A program made the position numbers and the translations under genes. A DNA stretch of 64,000 nt from Tangfeifania diversioriginum. Lineage in GTDB: Bacteria > Bacteroidota > Bacteroidia > Bacteroidales > Prolixibacteraceae. The notes under the pieces are model-generated. The model worked only from the letters and a program-made list of their open reading frames with translations. It was not told where the DNA came from and searched no databases. Below are positions 8,983 through 17,735 of this stretch, piece by piece (position 1 is the first letter of the stretch; the number at the start of each line of letters is the position of its first letter). The stretch lies in assembly GCF_900141875.1 (NCBI RefSeq), contig NZ_FQZE01000008.1, positions 62,001-126,000 on the forward strand. The letters are read 5' to 3'.

Positions 8983-9940
8983 AAAAGAAAGCAAATACCA
9001 ACTCATCCGGAACATCGGGTTGAACTTCATTCAGCATCTCTTTTATGTCTTCAAAACAGTGCCGTTTGCCGGAAATTTTTTGATTCAAAAAATCAGCTTT
9101 TTGTTCAGAAAAGAAATCGCCCGAAACAGCGGCTTCAGTAATCCGGCCCTTTTCGGCATTCAATGCTATTTTTATAGTTCTGTCTCCCAATTTAGCTTCA
9201 TTCTGAAACGCATATTTGGGTGAATATCCGAAATTCCACTCCCAGGTTTTAAACTTTTCATCGGCAAGTTTTTGAATTGCCAGGTTATCTACTTCGGTCA
9301 ATTCATACACTGAATTTTCTTCATTTTCGAGTTGAACACCAAGCAGAAACCTTCTGAATTCTTCAGTCGTAATTTTATTCTTCAGAAAAGGTTGAATGTT
9401 GGCAACAAAACTCCGGTTCGACTGCACAGCTTTGCCGGTGTACTTTCCGGGAGCCACTTTTATAGAATGCCCCAGACTGCTTAAGTCAGAATCAAAAAGT
9501 AGGGTTCCGTGGTGCAGCACCCTCTTTTTGAAAACGTGCTCGGCATTCCCCGAAATTTTTTTATCGTTCACCAGCAAATCGTTCCGCCCTGAATTTACAG
9601 CGGTTACACCGAGCTCTGCCAGCGCCTCAACTACAAATTTTGTAAATTTTTTGAAATTGATTTCAGCAGTGTCGTTTACATTTTTGATGTAAGCAAAATT
9701 TACATTCCCGGCATCGTGGAAAACAGTTCCGCCACCGGAAATACGACGGGCAACAGTAATATTATTCTCCCGTACAAATGGGTAATTGATTTCCGCCAGG
9801 GCATTTTGGTGCTTGCCCACAACCACTGTGTCGTAACTTTGCCAGAGCATAAAAATATCCTTACTGAAATTTTTCAGCAGGTACTCTTCGGCAGCCAGGC
9901 AAAAATACGGGTCGCTATTTTCAAGCTGAATACAAAGCAT
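8981..9940 (-). CDS. lplA: Lipoate-protein ligase A
   Basis: The 319-residue product has the biotin/lipoate ligase fold signatures: VVVGKHQNALAEIN near residue 40, the lipoyl-binding RRISGGGTVFHDAGNVNF around 64-82, and the later Lys-containing DKKISGNAEH. It activates free lipoate with ATP and attaches it to lysines of 2-oxoacid dehydrogenase E2 or GcvH proteins. The C-terminal accessory domain (about residues 240-319) is present, so the protein looks full length. It is convergent with trpB2 and shares that gene's terminator region; no operon partner is visible. Confidence 0.92.
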   Translation of the reverse strand: MLCIQLENSDPYFCLAAEEYLLKNFSKDIFMLWQSYDTVVVGKHQNALAEINYPFVRENNITVARRISGGGTVFHDAGNVNFAYIKNVNDTAEINFKKFTKFVVEALAELGVTAVNSGRNDLLVNDKKISGNAEHVFKKRVLHHGTLLFDSDLSSLGHSIKVAPGKYTGKAVQSNRSFVANIQPFLKNKITTEEFRRFLLGVQLENEENSVYELTEVDNLAIQKLADEKFKTWEWNFGYSPKYAFQNEAKLGDRTIKIALNAEKGRITEAAVSGDFFSEQKADFLNQKISGKRHCFEDIKEMLNEVQPDVPDELVFAFF

Positions 9941-10088
9941 TGTTCTGGTTCGTTTTTCAACGTGCGATTTACAAATTGTAATTCAAAAATTATCACAAAT
10001 CACCTAAATTTTTAGTGCCTCGTGCTTCTGAAATCACATCCTTTTAAAATTCACGGGTTTTCATTTACTTTAACTCAAAATACTTGTA

Positions 10089-10691
10089 ATGAACTGGCTC
10101 AAAATTTTTCCATTTCTCGGATTCATGATTCTCACTGCTTTAATTTCGGGAAAAATATTCCTGCTGCAAAAAAGAGGTGTAAAAGTTAGCTCCGGCAATG
10201 AAAATCCTCCCCGGTTTATGTTCATCCTTTACCCGGTCTTTTTTATTCTGCTGCTGGCCTGGGTTTTTGAGCTGGCAAAACCGGTGTTTCACTTTCAGTT
10301 TTCCATTTTGAACAGCCTTTTAACCACGCCGCTTGCCGATTATCTTTTTCTTGAAATTGCCGGCGCTTTGCTGATTTTTATTTCACTGATTTTCATGGGT
10401 CTAACACTGCATAATTTTAAAGCCTCGCTGCGTTTTGGACTGAATGAAAACAACCGCGGTGAATTGATTACCAACGGTATTTTTTCATTTTCGCGCAACC
10501 CGTTTTTTTTGTCCATCATGATTTATTTCCTGGGCACAGCGCTCGTTTTCCCCAGCTGGTTTTTCATCGGATTTGCCGTGTTAGCCATTTTCAGCATCCA
10601 TCTTTTCATTCTGAAAGAAGAGAAATTTATGGATGAACATTTTGGCGAAAGCTACCGTGAATACCGGAAAAAAGTAAGGCGGTATTTTTAA
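10089..10691 (+). CDS. ICMT/phospholipid-methyltransferase-like membrane protein
   Basis: This 200-residue membrane protein has five or so hydrophobic segments. It ends with the family hallmark: GELITNGIFSFSRNPFFLS around residues 121-140, then a C-terminal EEKFMDEHFGESYREYRKKVRRYF-type block. That R-N-P and E-x-x-Y-R-x-Y pattern is typical of isoprenylcysteine carboxyl methyltransferase-related and NnrU/PEMT-like proteins that bind S-adenosylmethionine within the membrane. The substrate is unknown, and bacterial members probably do not act on prenylated proteins. It stands alone between lplA and a repeat element. Confidence 0.78.
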   Translation: MNWLKIFPFLGFMILTALISGKIFLLQKRGVKVSSGNENPPRFMFILYPVFFILLLAWVFELAKPVFHFQFSILNSLLTTPLADYLFLEIAGALLIFISLIFMGLTLHNFKASLRFGLNENNRGELITNGIFSFSRNPFFLSIMIYFLGTALVFPSWFFIGFAVLAIFSIHLFILKEEKFMDEHFGESYREYRKKVRRYF

Positions 10692-10717
10692 TTTTAGTTC
10701 GACTAGTTTTGAAATTT

Positions 10718-10864
10718 AGCACCGTCCTTCAGGGCGGTGTTTTAAAATCATTTTACATCACGGGAATTTTTGTAAAATATTGTAATTTATTATTTTACAA
10801 TATTTTACAAAAATTCTTCATAAAATAAAGTCATCTACTTTTCACCGCCCTAAAGGACGGTGCT
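10718..10864. repeat. 147-bp nested inverted-repeat element (MITE/REP-doublet-like)
   Basis: The outer arms AGCACCGTCC...GGGCGGTG (10718-10739) and CACCGCCC...GGACGGTGCT (10843-10864) are reverse complements with one mismatch, and each arm is itself a hairpin. Inside are perfect 22-bp arms at 10764-10785 and 10795-10816 with a 9-bp loop. There is no coding capacity. It lies between convergent genes, so it could also end both transcripts. Confidence 0.8.
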
Positions 10865-10905
10865 GTTTTTAAATAAAAAAATTTGGTAAAGCAAAATTAC
10901 TCGAA

Positions 10906-12489
10906 CTATTTAATTCGCACCAGCCGTTTGCCTTCGTATGTAAACCAGTCGTCGGCCGATTTTATCTGAATATGATAAACACCCGGCTCAATGTTCTGAT
11001 TCACTTCGGCTTCCCAAATGTGCTGCGAATCGGCATCACCTCCCATTTTTCGCCAAGGTACTTCGCCCAGCTGGTTTTCCCGTTCTTTTTCGGTCAGTCG
11101 CACCGGATCTTTCTGAGGAACCCGTTTCATCTCCATCCACGAGCCGTCCTCCCCTATTTTCATTTTTACATCGGCATCGGGCAGGGCGTTGTAAATGTTG
11201 GCAATTACTTTAAAAGCGTCGTCTTCAGCAGAAACCACATCGGGTGCAGCAATGTGCATCTGCACATTTTCAGGCACGCCGGCGGTTTTCCATTTCAGGT
11301 TCCAGCTGTTTCCATCGATGTTTAAAAACGCATAACCGTTGGGGGTTCCGTCCGACATCATGGTGTGCGGAATTCCATATTCATCGGGAGCTCCAGTCCA
11401 CCAGGCTCCGCAAACGGTTCCCATACTTATCATGTGGTGCGGTTCATTTCCCGGAAATCCCTGTTCTTTATCTATAAAATGATGATAGTGCCGGTGCGTG
11501 TGCGCCGCCAGCGAAACGGTATTGGGATGGGTGGCAATCAATTCGTAAAACGCCTGTTTTTCGGCCTCGTCATACCAGGGCGTTGAACCTTCGTAAGGAA
11601 TATGCGCCATTAATACAAGCAGTTGGTTGTCATCCAGCCGTTCCATTTCATTTTTCAGAAATTCCATCTGTGCTTCACCAAGGCCGGTGCGGTAGTAGCG
11701 GTCGTCGTCTTCAACAATCCAGCGGATATTATCGAGCACCACAAAATGTGCCGGACCATGGGTAAAAGAGTAATAAGAAGGTCCGAACTTGTTAAACCAT
11801 GTACCGCGGGCTTCGGTGCTGTTGTTTCCTGTATAATCGTTATCGTGATTACCGGCCACGTACCACATTGGCGTTCCTACATTTGAAAGGCTTCCAATAA
11901 GATGGTCGTAGATACTTAAATCATCAAAGACCACATCGCCGAGGGTAACGCCAAAATCGGCATCCACACCAACCAGTTCGGAAATTACCTCCTCCGACAT
12001 GTAATAAATTTCCTTATCGTCGCGAGGCTGGGTGTCGCCAAACACAAGCACTTTCAGCTTATCCGGCTCCTCAGATGGGGAAAGCGAAAAATCAACTGAT
12101 TCGGGCAAAAGACCGGTGGCTTCCAGTCCTTCGTATTTTGTTCCCGAAATACCGGTTGCGCTAAACATTTTGTAAAACTGCGGAACATTTTCATCATCCA
12201 CCGGAACAGCCCAGTTGCGGGGCTTGATCACAAAAATGGCCGCATCGTTGCGCAGCGGAAGCTCATATTCGCCTTTGCGGTTGGTTACCGCCACTTCGCG
12301 GCCGTTGGACACGGCAACTCCTTCGAGTGGGTCGTCTTCTTTGGAATCATAAACGGCATTCCCGTTTTTATCGTGATATACAATGCCTTCAACCGTGGTG
12401 CGGGCCTGCGCTTTTACTTCTGAATAATTACTTAAAACGGGCAGCAGAAAAAATGCTGCTGCAAGCAAAACCGGTAATTTTATCTTCAT
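10906..12489 (-). CDS. Secreted calcineurin-like metallophosphoesterase
   Basis: The 527-residue protein begins with a Sec signal peptide (residues about 1-28, ending VKAQA). A Bacteroidota-type N-terminal carboxypeptidase-regulatory-like domain (about 32-125) comes next. The phosphoesterase core (about 145-390) carries the metal motifs GDTQPRD, GDVVFDD, GNHDND, HIPYEG and AAHTHRHY. A C-terminal beta domain (about 400-527) matches the architecture of the MetallophosN-Metallophos-MetallophosC family. It should hydrolyse a phosphoester in the periplasm or outside the cell; the substrate is not evident. Neighbours on the same strand are the two propeller lipoproteins, about 200 bp away, so co-transcription is uncertain. 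Confidence 0.88.
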   Translation of the reverse strand: MKIKLPVLLAAAFFLLPVLSNYSEVKAQARTTVEGIVYHDKNGNAVYDSKEDDPLEGVAVSNGREVAVTNRKGEYELPLRNDAAIFVIKPRNWAVPVDDENVPQFYKMFSATGISGTKYEGLEATGLLPESVDFSLSPSEEPDKLKVLVFGDTQPRDDKEIYYMSEEVISELVGVDADFGVTLGDVVFDDLSIYDHLIGSLSNVGTPMWYVAGNHDNDYTGNNSTEARGTWFNKFGPSYYSFTHGPAHFVVLDNIRWIVEDDDRYYRTGLGEAQMEFLKNEMERLDDNQLLVLMAHIPYEGSTPWYDEAEKQAFYELIATHPNTVSLAAHTHRHYHHFIDKEQGFPGNEPHHMISMGTVCGAWWTGAPDEYGIPHTMMSDGTPNGYAFLNIDGNSWNLKWKTAGVPENVQMHIAAPDVVSAEDDAFKVIANIYNALPDADVKMKIGEDGSWMEMKRVPQKDPVRLTEKERENQLGEVPWRKMGGDADSQHIWEAEVNQNIEPGVYHIQIKSADDWFTYEGKRLVRIK

Positions 12490-12551
12490 AATTCTTCTAT
12501 TTTATAACTGAAATTTTTCTGTATTTTCAAAAATATAAAATAAAATTCAGG

Positions 12552-12710
12552 CTAAAGGATATCTGCCATAAAATTAACTTCTGCAAACGGTTTGTCATCG
12601 AGATGTCCGGACTTGGTTTTGAGGATTAAAATTTTACCATAACCGCCGGAGTTTGTTTTTACCAGCCAGATTTGATTGGGTTTTACATTCACTGCCGTAA
12701 AATAAAGATT
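12552..12710 (-). pseudogene. C-terminal fragment of an unrecognised protein
   Basis: In a frame different from the propeller gene that it slightly overlaps, about 52 codons run to TAG at 12552-12554 and encode protein-like sequence (NQIWLVKTNSGGYGKI, then FAEVNFMADIL). No start codon precedes it. It looks like the tail of a gene whose front was lost, perhaps when the propeller gene moved in. The wording WLVKTNSGGYGKI is reminiscent of HmuY-like or other secreted beta proteins, but I cannot assign it. Confidence 0.4.
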
Positions 12711-13699
12711 CCCTCATCGGAGCAAAACCAGATGTTATTTTGATGGTCCACACTTACTCCTTTTATAAAGACTTCCGGGATTTGTCCTTCTGCAGAGCGG
12801 AGCCAATTCTGGCCGTCGTAAACAAAATAGCCGGGATAATCGCCCTCAACAGATCCATATCCGTAAACCCAGACATAATCACGTTTGTCGATAGACATTC
12901 GGGGTAATATTGAAAAATAAAAATCCGCTTCAATTTTTTCCCATTTCTTTCCATCGAAAAAAGCCAGATAATTTTCATAACCAGAGTAAGATGACAAAGA
13001 GTAATCTACAACCACAAACGCCTCACTCTCAGAGTTTACGACAAGACTTGAAATCCAGTAAAAACTCGCATCTCCCCCGAGTTGTTTCCATTTGTTTTGG
13101 TTGTCAATACTGTAAACTGCTGCATTTCCAACGGTGCTCAGGGTCACAAAATAAACCCGGCTGTCATGGTCAATTTTCAGGTTCTGAACGACATGCTGAT
13201 TCAGCATAGAGTTTTCTGGAGTATAAAGGCTGAATGTGCCGTTATCGTAACACATCAGTCCACCCAGATTGTGAGCGCAACTGCCAAACCAGACTTTTCC
13301 GTTGGGGGCAACTTCCACTTCATTTACATAATCCCTCGGCAGCCCGGCATTTTCAGATGTATAAAACGTGAATTCGCCTTTTGAAAAACGCGCCAGGCCT
13401 TTTTCTTTGGTTCCCAGCCACACTTTGCCGTCGGGCGCAACCGAAACATCCTGAATGACCGTACCGGCTGAATAGGATTGCGTATTCAAACCATCGTAAA
13501 AAATCAAATTGTTTCCCGAAGCAACCCAGGCATTGCCATCGCTGTCAAAATCAACGCAAGTAATATTTTCGCCCTTCAACACCCATTCCGAAACATCGAA
13601 ATTAATTTCCTCTGAAAAAGGATTTAGTGCAACTTCGTCGTCTTTGTTGCAGGAGAAAAGAAACAATAACGGGATAAAGAATATAGGTAGCGTTTTCAT
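12689..13699 (-). CDS. Beta-propeller lipoprotein (two-component-regulator-propeller type repeats)
   Basis: A 336-residue lipoprotein with signal MKTLPIFFIPLLFLFSC and lipobox Cys at about residue 17. The mature part is built from propeller blades with the recurrent pattern D-x-x-G-x-x-W-x-x-(S/G): DSDGNAWVASG, APDGKVWLGTKEKGLAR, APNGKVWFGSCA, HQNNIWFCSDEGI. These blades resemble the sensor propellers of hybrid two-component regulators, but no transmembrane or kinase part follows. It is a paralogue of the next gene upstream (13731-14726), 31 bp away, so the two form a tandem duplicate operon. The ligand is unknown. Confidence 0.8.
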   Translation of the reverse strand: MKTLPIFFIPLLFLFSCNKDDEVALNPFSEEINFDVSEWVLKGENITCVDFDSDGNAWVASGNNLIFYDGLNTQSYSAGTVIQDVSVAPDGKVWLGTKEKGLARFSKGEFTFYTSENAGLPRDYVNEVEVAPNGKVWFGSCAHNLGGLMCYDNGTFSLYTPENSMLNQHVVQNLKIDHDSRVYFVTLSTVGNAAVYSIDNQNKWKQLGGDASFYWISSLVVNSESEAFVVVDYSLSSYSGYENYLAFFDGKKWEKIEADFYFSILPRMSIDKRDYVWVYGYGSVEGDYPGYFVYDGQNWLRSAEGQIPEVFIKGVSVDHQNNIWFCSDEGIFILRQ

Positions 13700-13730
13700 G
13701 ATGAGTGATAAATATAACTTTGATTTTTAC

Positions 13731-14726
13731 TTATTGATTCAAAACATAAATACCGTTACTGGTTCCCAACCAAATGTTGTTATTTTCATCTACATCAATC
13801 CAGTTTGGTGGTCCAAACGCTAAATCAGTTTCAGGCTCGTGCCATTTTTCACCATCAAAAACTGATAAATTTCCACCTTCGCCAAGTCTTGGGAATTTAC
13901 ACATCCACATATAACCTCTTTTATCGGGTGTAAACTGGGTGTAAATATATTCTACTCCATCCGGTTCGGGTGTAATTGTCTTTGTTTCACCATTTTTGAA
14001 AAGAATCATTATTTCTGATGCAAAATGGCCGAAAAGCAAATATACATTCTCGTTTAAATCAACCCCAATATCATAAAAATAGCCTTCACTTATAATTTCT
14101 TCCCAGGTATAATTATTCCCAAATTCCTTTTCTATTTTAAAAACTTTATGTGTTGCCTCTGTTCCGCCTGTAACAATAAATATGGCTGAATTCCTGCAAC
14201 AAATTCCCCGGATTAAATCGTGATGCAAGGGAGAATTTTCTGTTGAAAAATGAATAAATTCATTCCCATTGAACCGATACAACCCACCAGCCCCATCATT
14301 TGATGAAGCTATCCACAAATTTCCATCGCTATCGATATCCATCTTTGCGATAACAAAACGTGGAAGCATTGAGTTATCGGGAGAAAAATAATTTATAGTG
14401 TTCCCCTTTAGTACACCCAGACCGGAGGATTTTGTCCCGATATACAGTTTTCGAAACCTTCGATCGTAAACCAAAGCTTTTACATCTGATTCTGTTTGTA
14501 TTGACATGGTATCGCCTGAAAAAGTGGAAAAGTAAATCCGTGGTTCTTCATAGCCGGAATAATAAAAACCGTTGGGCGTTAATTCAAAATTAAAAACCGG
14601 GATTTGTGTTTCAATAAATTGTGAAACTTCAAAACTAATTTCGGGAGAAAGTTCTTCCGGGATTTCATTACGGTCACACGAAACAAATGCGATAAACAGA
14701 AATACAAACGGGATTAGCGTTTTCAT
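13731..14726 (-). CDS. Beta-propeller lipoprotein, paralogue of the neighbouring gene
   Basis: A 331-residue lipoprotein with signal MKTLIPFVFLFIAFVSC and lipobox Cys near residue 17. Blades show the same W/G pattern as its neighbour (DSDGNLWIASSNDGAGGLYRF, DENNNIWLGTSNGIYVL) and the same phrases, including FSPDNSMLPR against YTPENSMLNQ. The C-terminal ends (NIWLGTSNGIYVLNQ and NIWFCSDEGIFILRQ) are closely alike, so the pair arose by duplication. It sits 42 bp downstream of the amidohydrolase gene on the same strand. Function is not known beyond a probable envelope-side binding role. Confidence 0.8.
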   Translation of the reverse strand: MKTLIPFVFLFIAFVSCDRNEIPEELSPEISFEVSQFIETQIPVFNFELTPNGFYYSGYEEPRIYFSTFSGDTMSIQTESDVKALVYDRRFRKLYIGTKSSGLGVLKGNTINYFSPDNSMLPRFVIAKMDIDSDGNLWIASSNDGAGGLYRFNGNEFIHFSTENSPLHHDLIRGICCRNSAIFIVTGGTEATHKVFKIEKEFGNNYTWEEIISEGYFYDIGVDLNENVYLLFGHFASEIMILFKNGETKTITPEPDGVEYIYTQFTPDKRGYMWMCKFPRLGEGGNLSVFDGEKWHEPETDLAFGPPNWIDVDENNNIWLGTSNGIYVLNQ

Positions 14727-14768
14727 TTTTTTTCTTTAAAGGTATTGAATCTCAATAAGAAAAAAAAA

Positions 14769-16403
14769 CTAGAAAACCTTCTCTCCCCCAACCCAGGTAC
14801 CTTCAATTTTTGCATCCAGCACTTCCTGTGGAGAGGCGGTCATCAAATCGGTATCGAGGATGACAAAATCCGCCCACTTGCCGGGCTCGAGGCTGCCTTT
14901 TTCATTTTCTTCGAACGAGGCTTTTGCCGGCCAGATAGTAATGGAACGCAGCGCCTGCTCGCGCGAAAGTGCTTCATCTGTCAGAAATCCACCTTCGGGC
15001 CAGCCGTCGTGGTCGGTGCGAAAAACCGAAGCGTAAAACGTAAACAGCGGTTCGATGTGTTCCACCGGAAAATCGGTGCCGTTGGGCAGCCAACCGTTTT
15101 GCTGCAGCAACGTTTGATAAGCGTACGAACCATTGCTGAGCCGTTTTTCGCCCAGCCGCTCATCGGCCCAGTACATATCGGAAGTAGCGTGGGTTGCCTG
15201 CACCGAGGGAACTACAGAATACCGGGCAAATTTTTCCATATCATCCGGATGAATAATCTGCGCATGTTCAATGCGCCAGCGCCGGTCGTTTTTACCTTTA
15301 AGAAATTTCCCGTAGGTATCCAAAATCAGCCGGTTGGCACCATCGCCAATGCAGTGGGTGGCCAGGGCAAAATTATTGTCGTACGCCAGCTGGCAAATGC
15401 TGTCGTAATACGCCTGGCTTTCAATCTGAATTCCTTTGTTGCCGGGGTCGTCTGAATAATTGTCAATCAGCAGCGCACCGCGTGATCCCAAAGCACCGTC
15501 GGCATAAACTTTTATGGTATTTATTGAAAGGCGACTGGTTTGAACCGGGCCCTTTTTGACAAAATAGTCAAAATTCTCTTCGGTGGGGTTCAGCACAGCG
15601 TTGATACGCATTTTCAGTTCATTTGCCTGTTGCATCTCTTCCATCAGCCCGATGGTATTTTTATTGAGACCGGCATCCGTTACTGAAGTGAGGCCCACGG
15701 CAAAACAGTTTTTCTGGGCTTCCAGTAACCCGAGATGTTGCTGCTCTTTTGTAATTTCAGGAATTAGTTGCGAAACCAGTTCCATGGTTTTATCGATTAA
15801 AATTCCTGTGGGTTCCCCGTTTTTCATCACCACCTGGCCGCCGGCAGTTTTCGTTTCAGCTGTAATTCCGGCCATTTCCAGAGCTTTTGAGTTGCACCAG
15901 CCCGCGTGCCCATCCACACGAACCAGGTAAACCGGTGTGTCCGGAAACATTTCGTCGAGCTTCGTCTTATCCGGAAATTCAGTCCCTTCCCAGTCGTTTT
16001 GATCCCAGCCGCGACCAAGTACCCAGTCGCCGCCAAATTTTTTATGGTGTTCTTCCAGAATGGCATAAATCTCATCTGGTCCCGATGTTCCGCGTAATTC
16101 GGCATATTGCATCAGGTTTTCTCCGTAGCCGTTAAAGTGCGCGTGGGCATCGTTAAATCCGGGATAAATAAATTTCCCTTCGGCATCCACACTATTTTCA
16201 GCCGAATATTTCGACCTGATTTCTTCACTGCTTCCGGTGGCCACAATTTTTCCATTGGTCACGGCCATACTCTCAGTTTCCGAAAAAGTGGTGTCAACAG
16301 TATATATTTTGGCGTTGGTTACAATTAAATCAACCGTTTCTTTTTTCATACATGAACTCATTATCAGGGAAAATAATAATACTAGAACTCCATTTATTTT
16401 CAT
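14769..16403 (-). CDS. Lipoprotein amidohydrolase, YtcJ-like (amidohydrolase 3 family)
   Basis: The start at 16403 is chosen because it yields a proper lipoprotein signal (MKINGVLVLLFSLIMSSC, Cys about 18); an in-frame ATG 36 bp upstream would disrupt it. The mature enzyme has the N-terminal beta domain (LIVTNAKIYTVD), the metal motif GFNDAHAHFNG near residue 85, WVLGRGWDQNDW, and the later metal ligands in ATHCIGDGANR and RIEHAQIIHPDD. The C-terminal GKWADFVILD closes the beta domain. Relatives hydrolyse N-acyl or N-formyl amide bonds; the substrate here is unknown. At 544 residues it is full length. Confidence 0.87.
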   Translation of the reverse strand: MKINGVLVLLFSLIMSSCMKKETVDLIVTNAKIYTVDTTFSETESMAVTNGKIVATGSSEEIRSKYSAENSVDAEGKFIYPGFNDAHAHFNGYGENLMQYAELRGTSGPDEIYAILEEHHKKFGGDWVLGRGWDQNDWEGTEFPDKTKLDEMFPDTPVYLVRVDGHAGWCNSKALEMAGITAETKTAGGQVVMKNGEPTGILIDKTMELVSQLIPEITKEQQHLGLLEAQKNCFAVGLTSVTDAGLNKNTIGLMEEMQQANELKMRINAVLNPTEENFDYFVKKGPVQTSRLSINTIKVYADGALGSRGALLIDNYSDDPGNKGIQIESQAYYDSICQLAYDNNFALATHCIGDGANRLILDTYGKFLKGKNDRRWRIEHAQIIHPDDMEKFARYSVVPSVQATHATSDMYWADERLGEKRLSNGSYAYQTLLQQNGWLPNGTDFPVEHIEPLFTFYASVFRTDHDGWPEGGFLTDEALSREQALRSITIWPAKASFEENEKGSLEPGKWADFVILDTDLMTASPQEVLDAKIEGTWVGGEKVF

Positions 16404-16444
16404 TGTAAGTAGTTTAAGTTTAGGAAAAAGTAAACCCAAAAAAA

Positions 16445-16801
16445 TTAAGCTGAAGCCCTGGGTGAAATGACAGAAGCTTCCAAGTGTTCGAGCATTTCGT
16501 TGATTGCCACAGTTTGAATAAATCCCTTCATGGAAAGATTTTCATTCAAATTTTCCCAGGAAATACCTACACCATTCCCAATCAGGTTCCATTTTTGGAG
16601 ATCCTTTTCTGTAGCATTTTTTAAACGCGGATAAAGAGAAATTTTTGTTTCCAGTATTTTCCCAGTATTTAAAATTATACCTATAAGGTCCAACTCTTCA
16701 TCAATAATTACATTTTTAATCCGCAACCCTTTTTCAAAAATTAATTTATCCAGAGGGTCATCTGATCCAATATCTGCTATTTTATTCTTCGAAGTATTCA
16801 T
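16445..16801 (-). CDS. DUF2442-type small protein
   Basis: The 118-residue product begins at the ATG in AAGCATGGGATGAATACTTC, which overlaps the last codons of the upstream DUF4160 frame. That overlap shows translational coupling and decides this start over one 33 bp upstream. Conserved DUF2442-like features are the TGKILETKISLYPRLKNAT block and the end GNGVGISWENLNENLSMKGFI. DUF2442 and DUF4160 genes often occur as a pair and have been suspected of being toxin-antitoxin-like. No biochemical function is known to me. This copy looks intact although its partner is broken. Confidence 0.75.
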   Translation of the reverse strand: MNTSKNKIADIGSDDPLDKLIFEKGLRIKNVIIDEELDLIGIILNTGKILETKISLYPRLKNATEKDLQKWNLIGNGVGISWENLNENLSMKGFIQTVAINEMLEHLEASVISPRASA

Positions 16802-17022
16802 CCCATGCTTTTTTGAGAAAATCCAAATTTTCAATTACAATCTCATTTACCTCTTTCTGCTCTTTTGTTATAAATCCATAAAAATACACCGTTTCAATCA
16901 AACGGTTCCAACCAAATTTTTCCATTCGCATCTGCTTTATTTACATGGATGTGTTTTGGTTCTCCACTTTCATTGCTAAAGAAATAAAACCGGTATCCTT
17001 TAATCCTTAACACAACTGGCAT
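16782..17022 (-). pseudogene. DUF4160 protein gene with a one-base frameshift
   Basis: From ATG 17020-17022 the frame gives the usual DUF4160 start MPVVLRIKGYRFYFFSNE, then GEPKHIHVNKADANGKIWLEP, before a premature TGA at 16894. Removing one T from the TTT near 16901-16903 restores the frame, which continues as LIETVYFYGFITKEQKEV to a TAA at 16782-16784, the expected family end. The total of 241 bp fits one extra base. It overlaps the start of the DUF2442 gene. Either the gene is inactive or this is a sequencing error; the homopolymer context fits both. Confidence 0.75.
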
Positions 17023-17244
17023 AACAAATTCAAAGTTAATGATAAAATTTTTATATTGTTTTGAACACAGCATATTCCTCCATAAATAAGCGACAATACA
17101 AACTGAACCCATTCCCCTGACGAAAATTGACATATCTCAATACACGGGTTGATGTTTAACTGCAATCTTGTTATAAATAAAAGCGTTAAACAATTATCAG
17201 TTATATTTTTTGTATTTTAGCGGTTTGAAAAGCAAATAATCGAG

Positions 17245-17586
17245 ATGTTTACAATAGGCATATTTTCCACACATATTCCCTACATAGCACTGGTAGCGTT
17301 CTATGCCTACTTTTTGCTTTTCGGAATGGAAAAAGCATCGAAAGGAGAAATTGTTGCAGAAAATGCAACTTCTTCCCTTTACGAGGTTCAGGTTGCTGAC
17401 CACTTCGATGCTAAAAATACATGTTGCTTTTATTACCAAACTACTGATTCATTTGCAGCGCAGGAAAAATTCGAAGAATTTATTTTTAAAAGAAAAATCA
17501 GCCGAAAGGCGTTGACAGATAATCTTTATTATCGGTTTCATTTCATTCCCGGCACATCAAACAGACCGCCACCAACTTTATGTTAA
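17245..17586 (+). CDS. Small membrane-anchored hypothetical protein upstream of hemA
   Basis: The 113-residue product has one hydrophobic segment at about residues 5-27 (IFSTHIPYIALVAFYAYFLLF) and a soluble remainder with no motif I recognise. It lies 149 bp upstream of hemA on the same strand and follows an A+T-rich likely promoter region. I cannot assign a function; a link to heme synthesis is suggested only by position. Confidence 0.55.
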   Translation: MFTIGIFSTHIPYIALVAFYAYFLLFGMEKASKGEIVAENATSSLYEVQVADHFDAKNTCCFYYQTTDSFAAQEKFEEFIFKRKISRKALTDNLYYRFHFIPGTSNRPPPTLC

Positions 17587-17735
17587 TATTCCTTTCTTCC
17601 GGAAGGAGTCTAATGCGAAGGACTTTTCGTTTTCTCATCTTTTTATTCAACAAAACAGAAATAACAGGTGTTGTGGATGCGAGGAGATAACCTTTAAGTT
17701 AAAAATCTCAGTTAACCAATTCGAAAAAAAAATTT

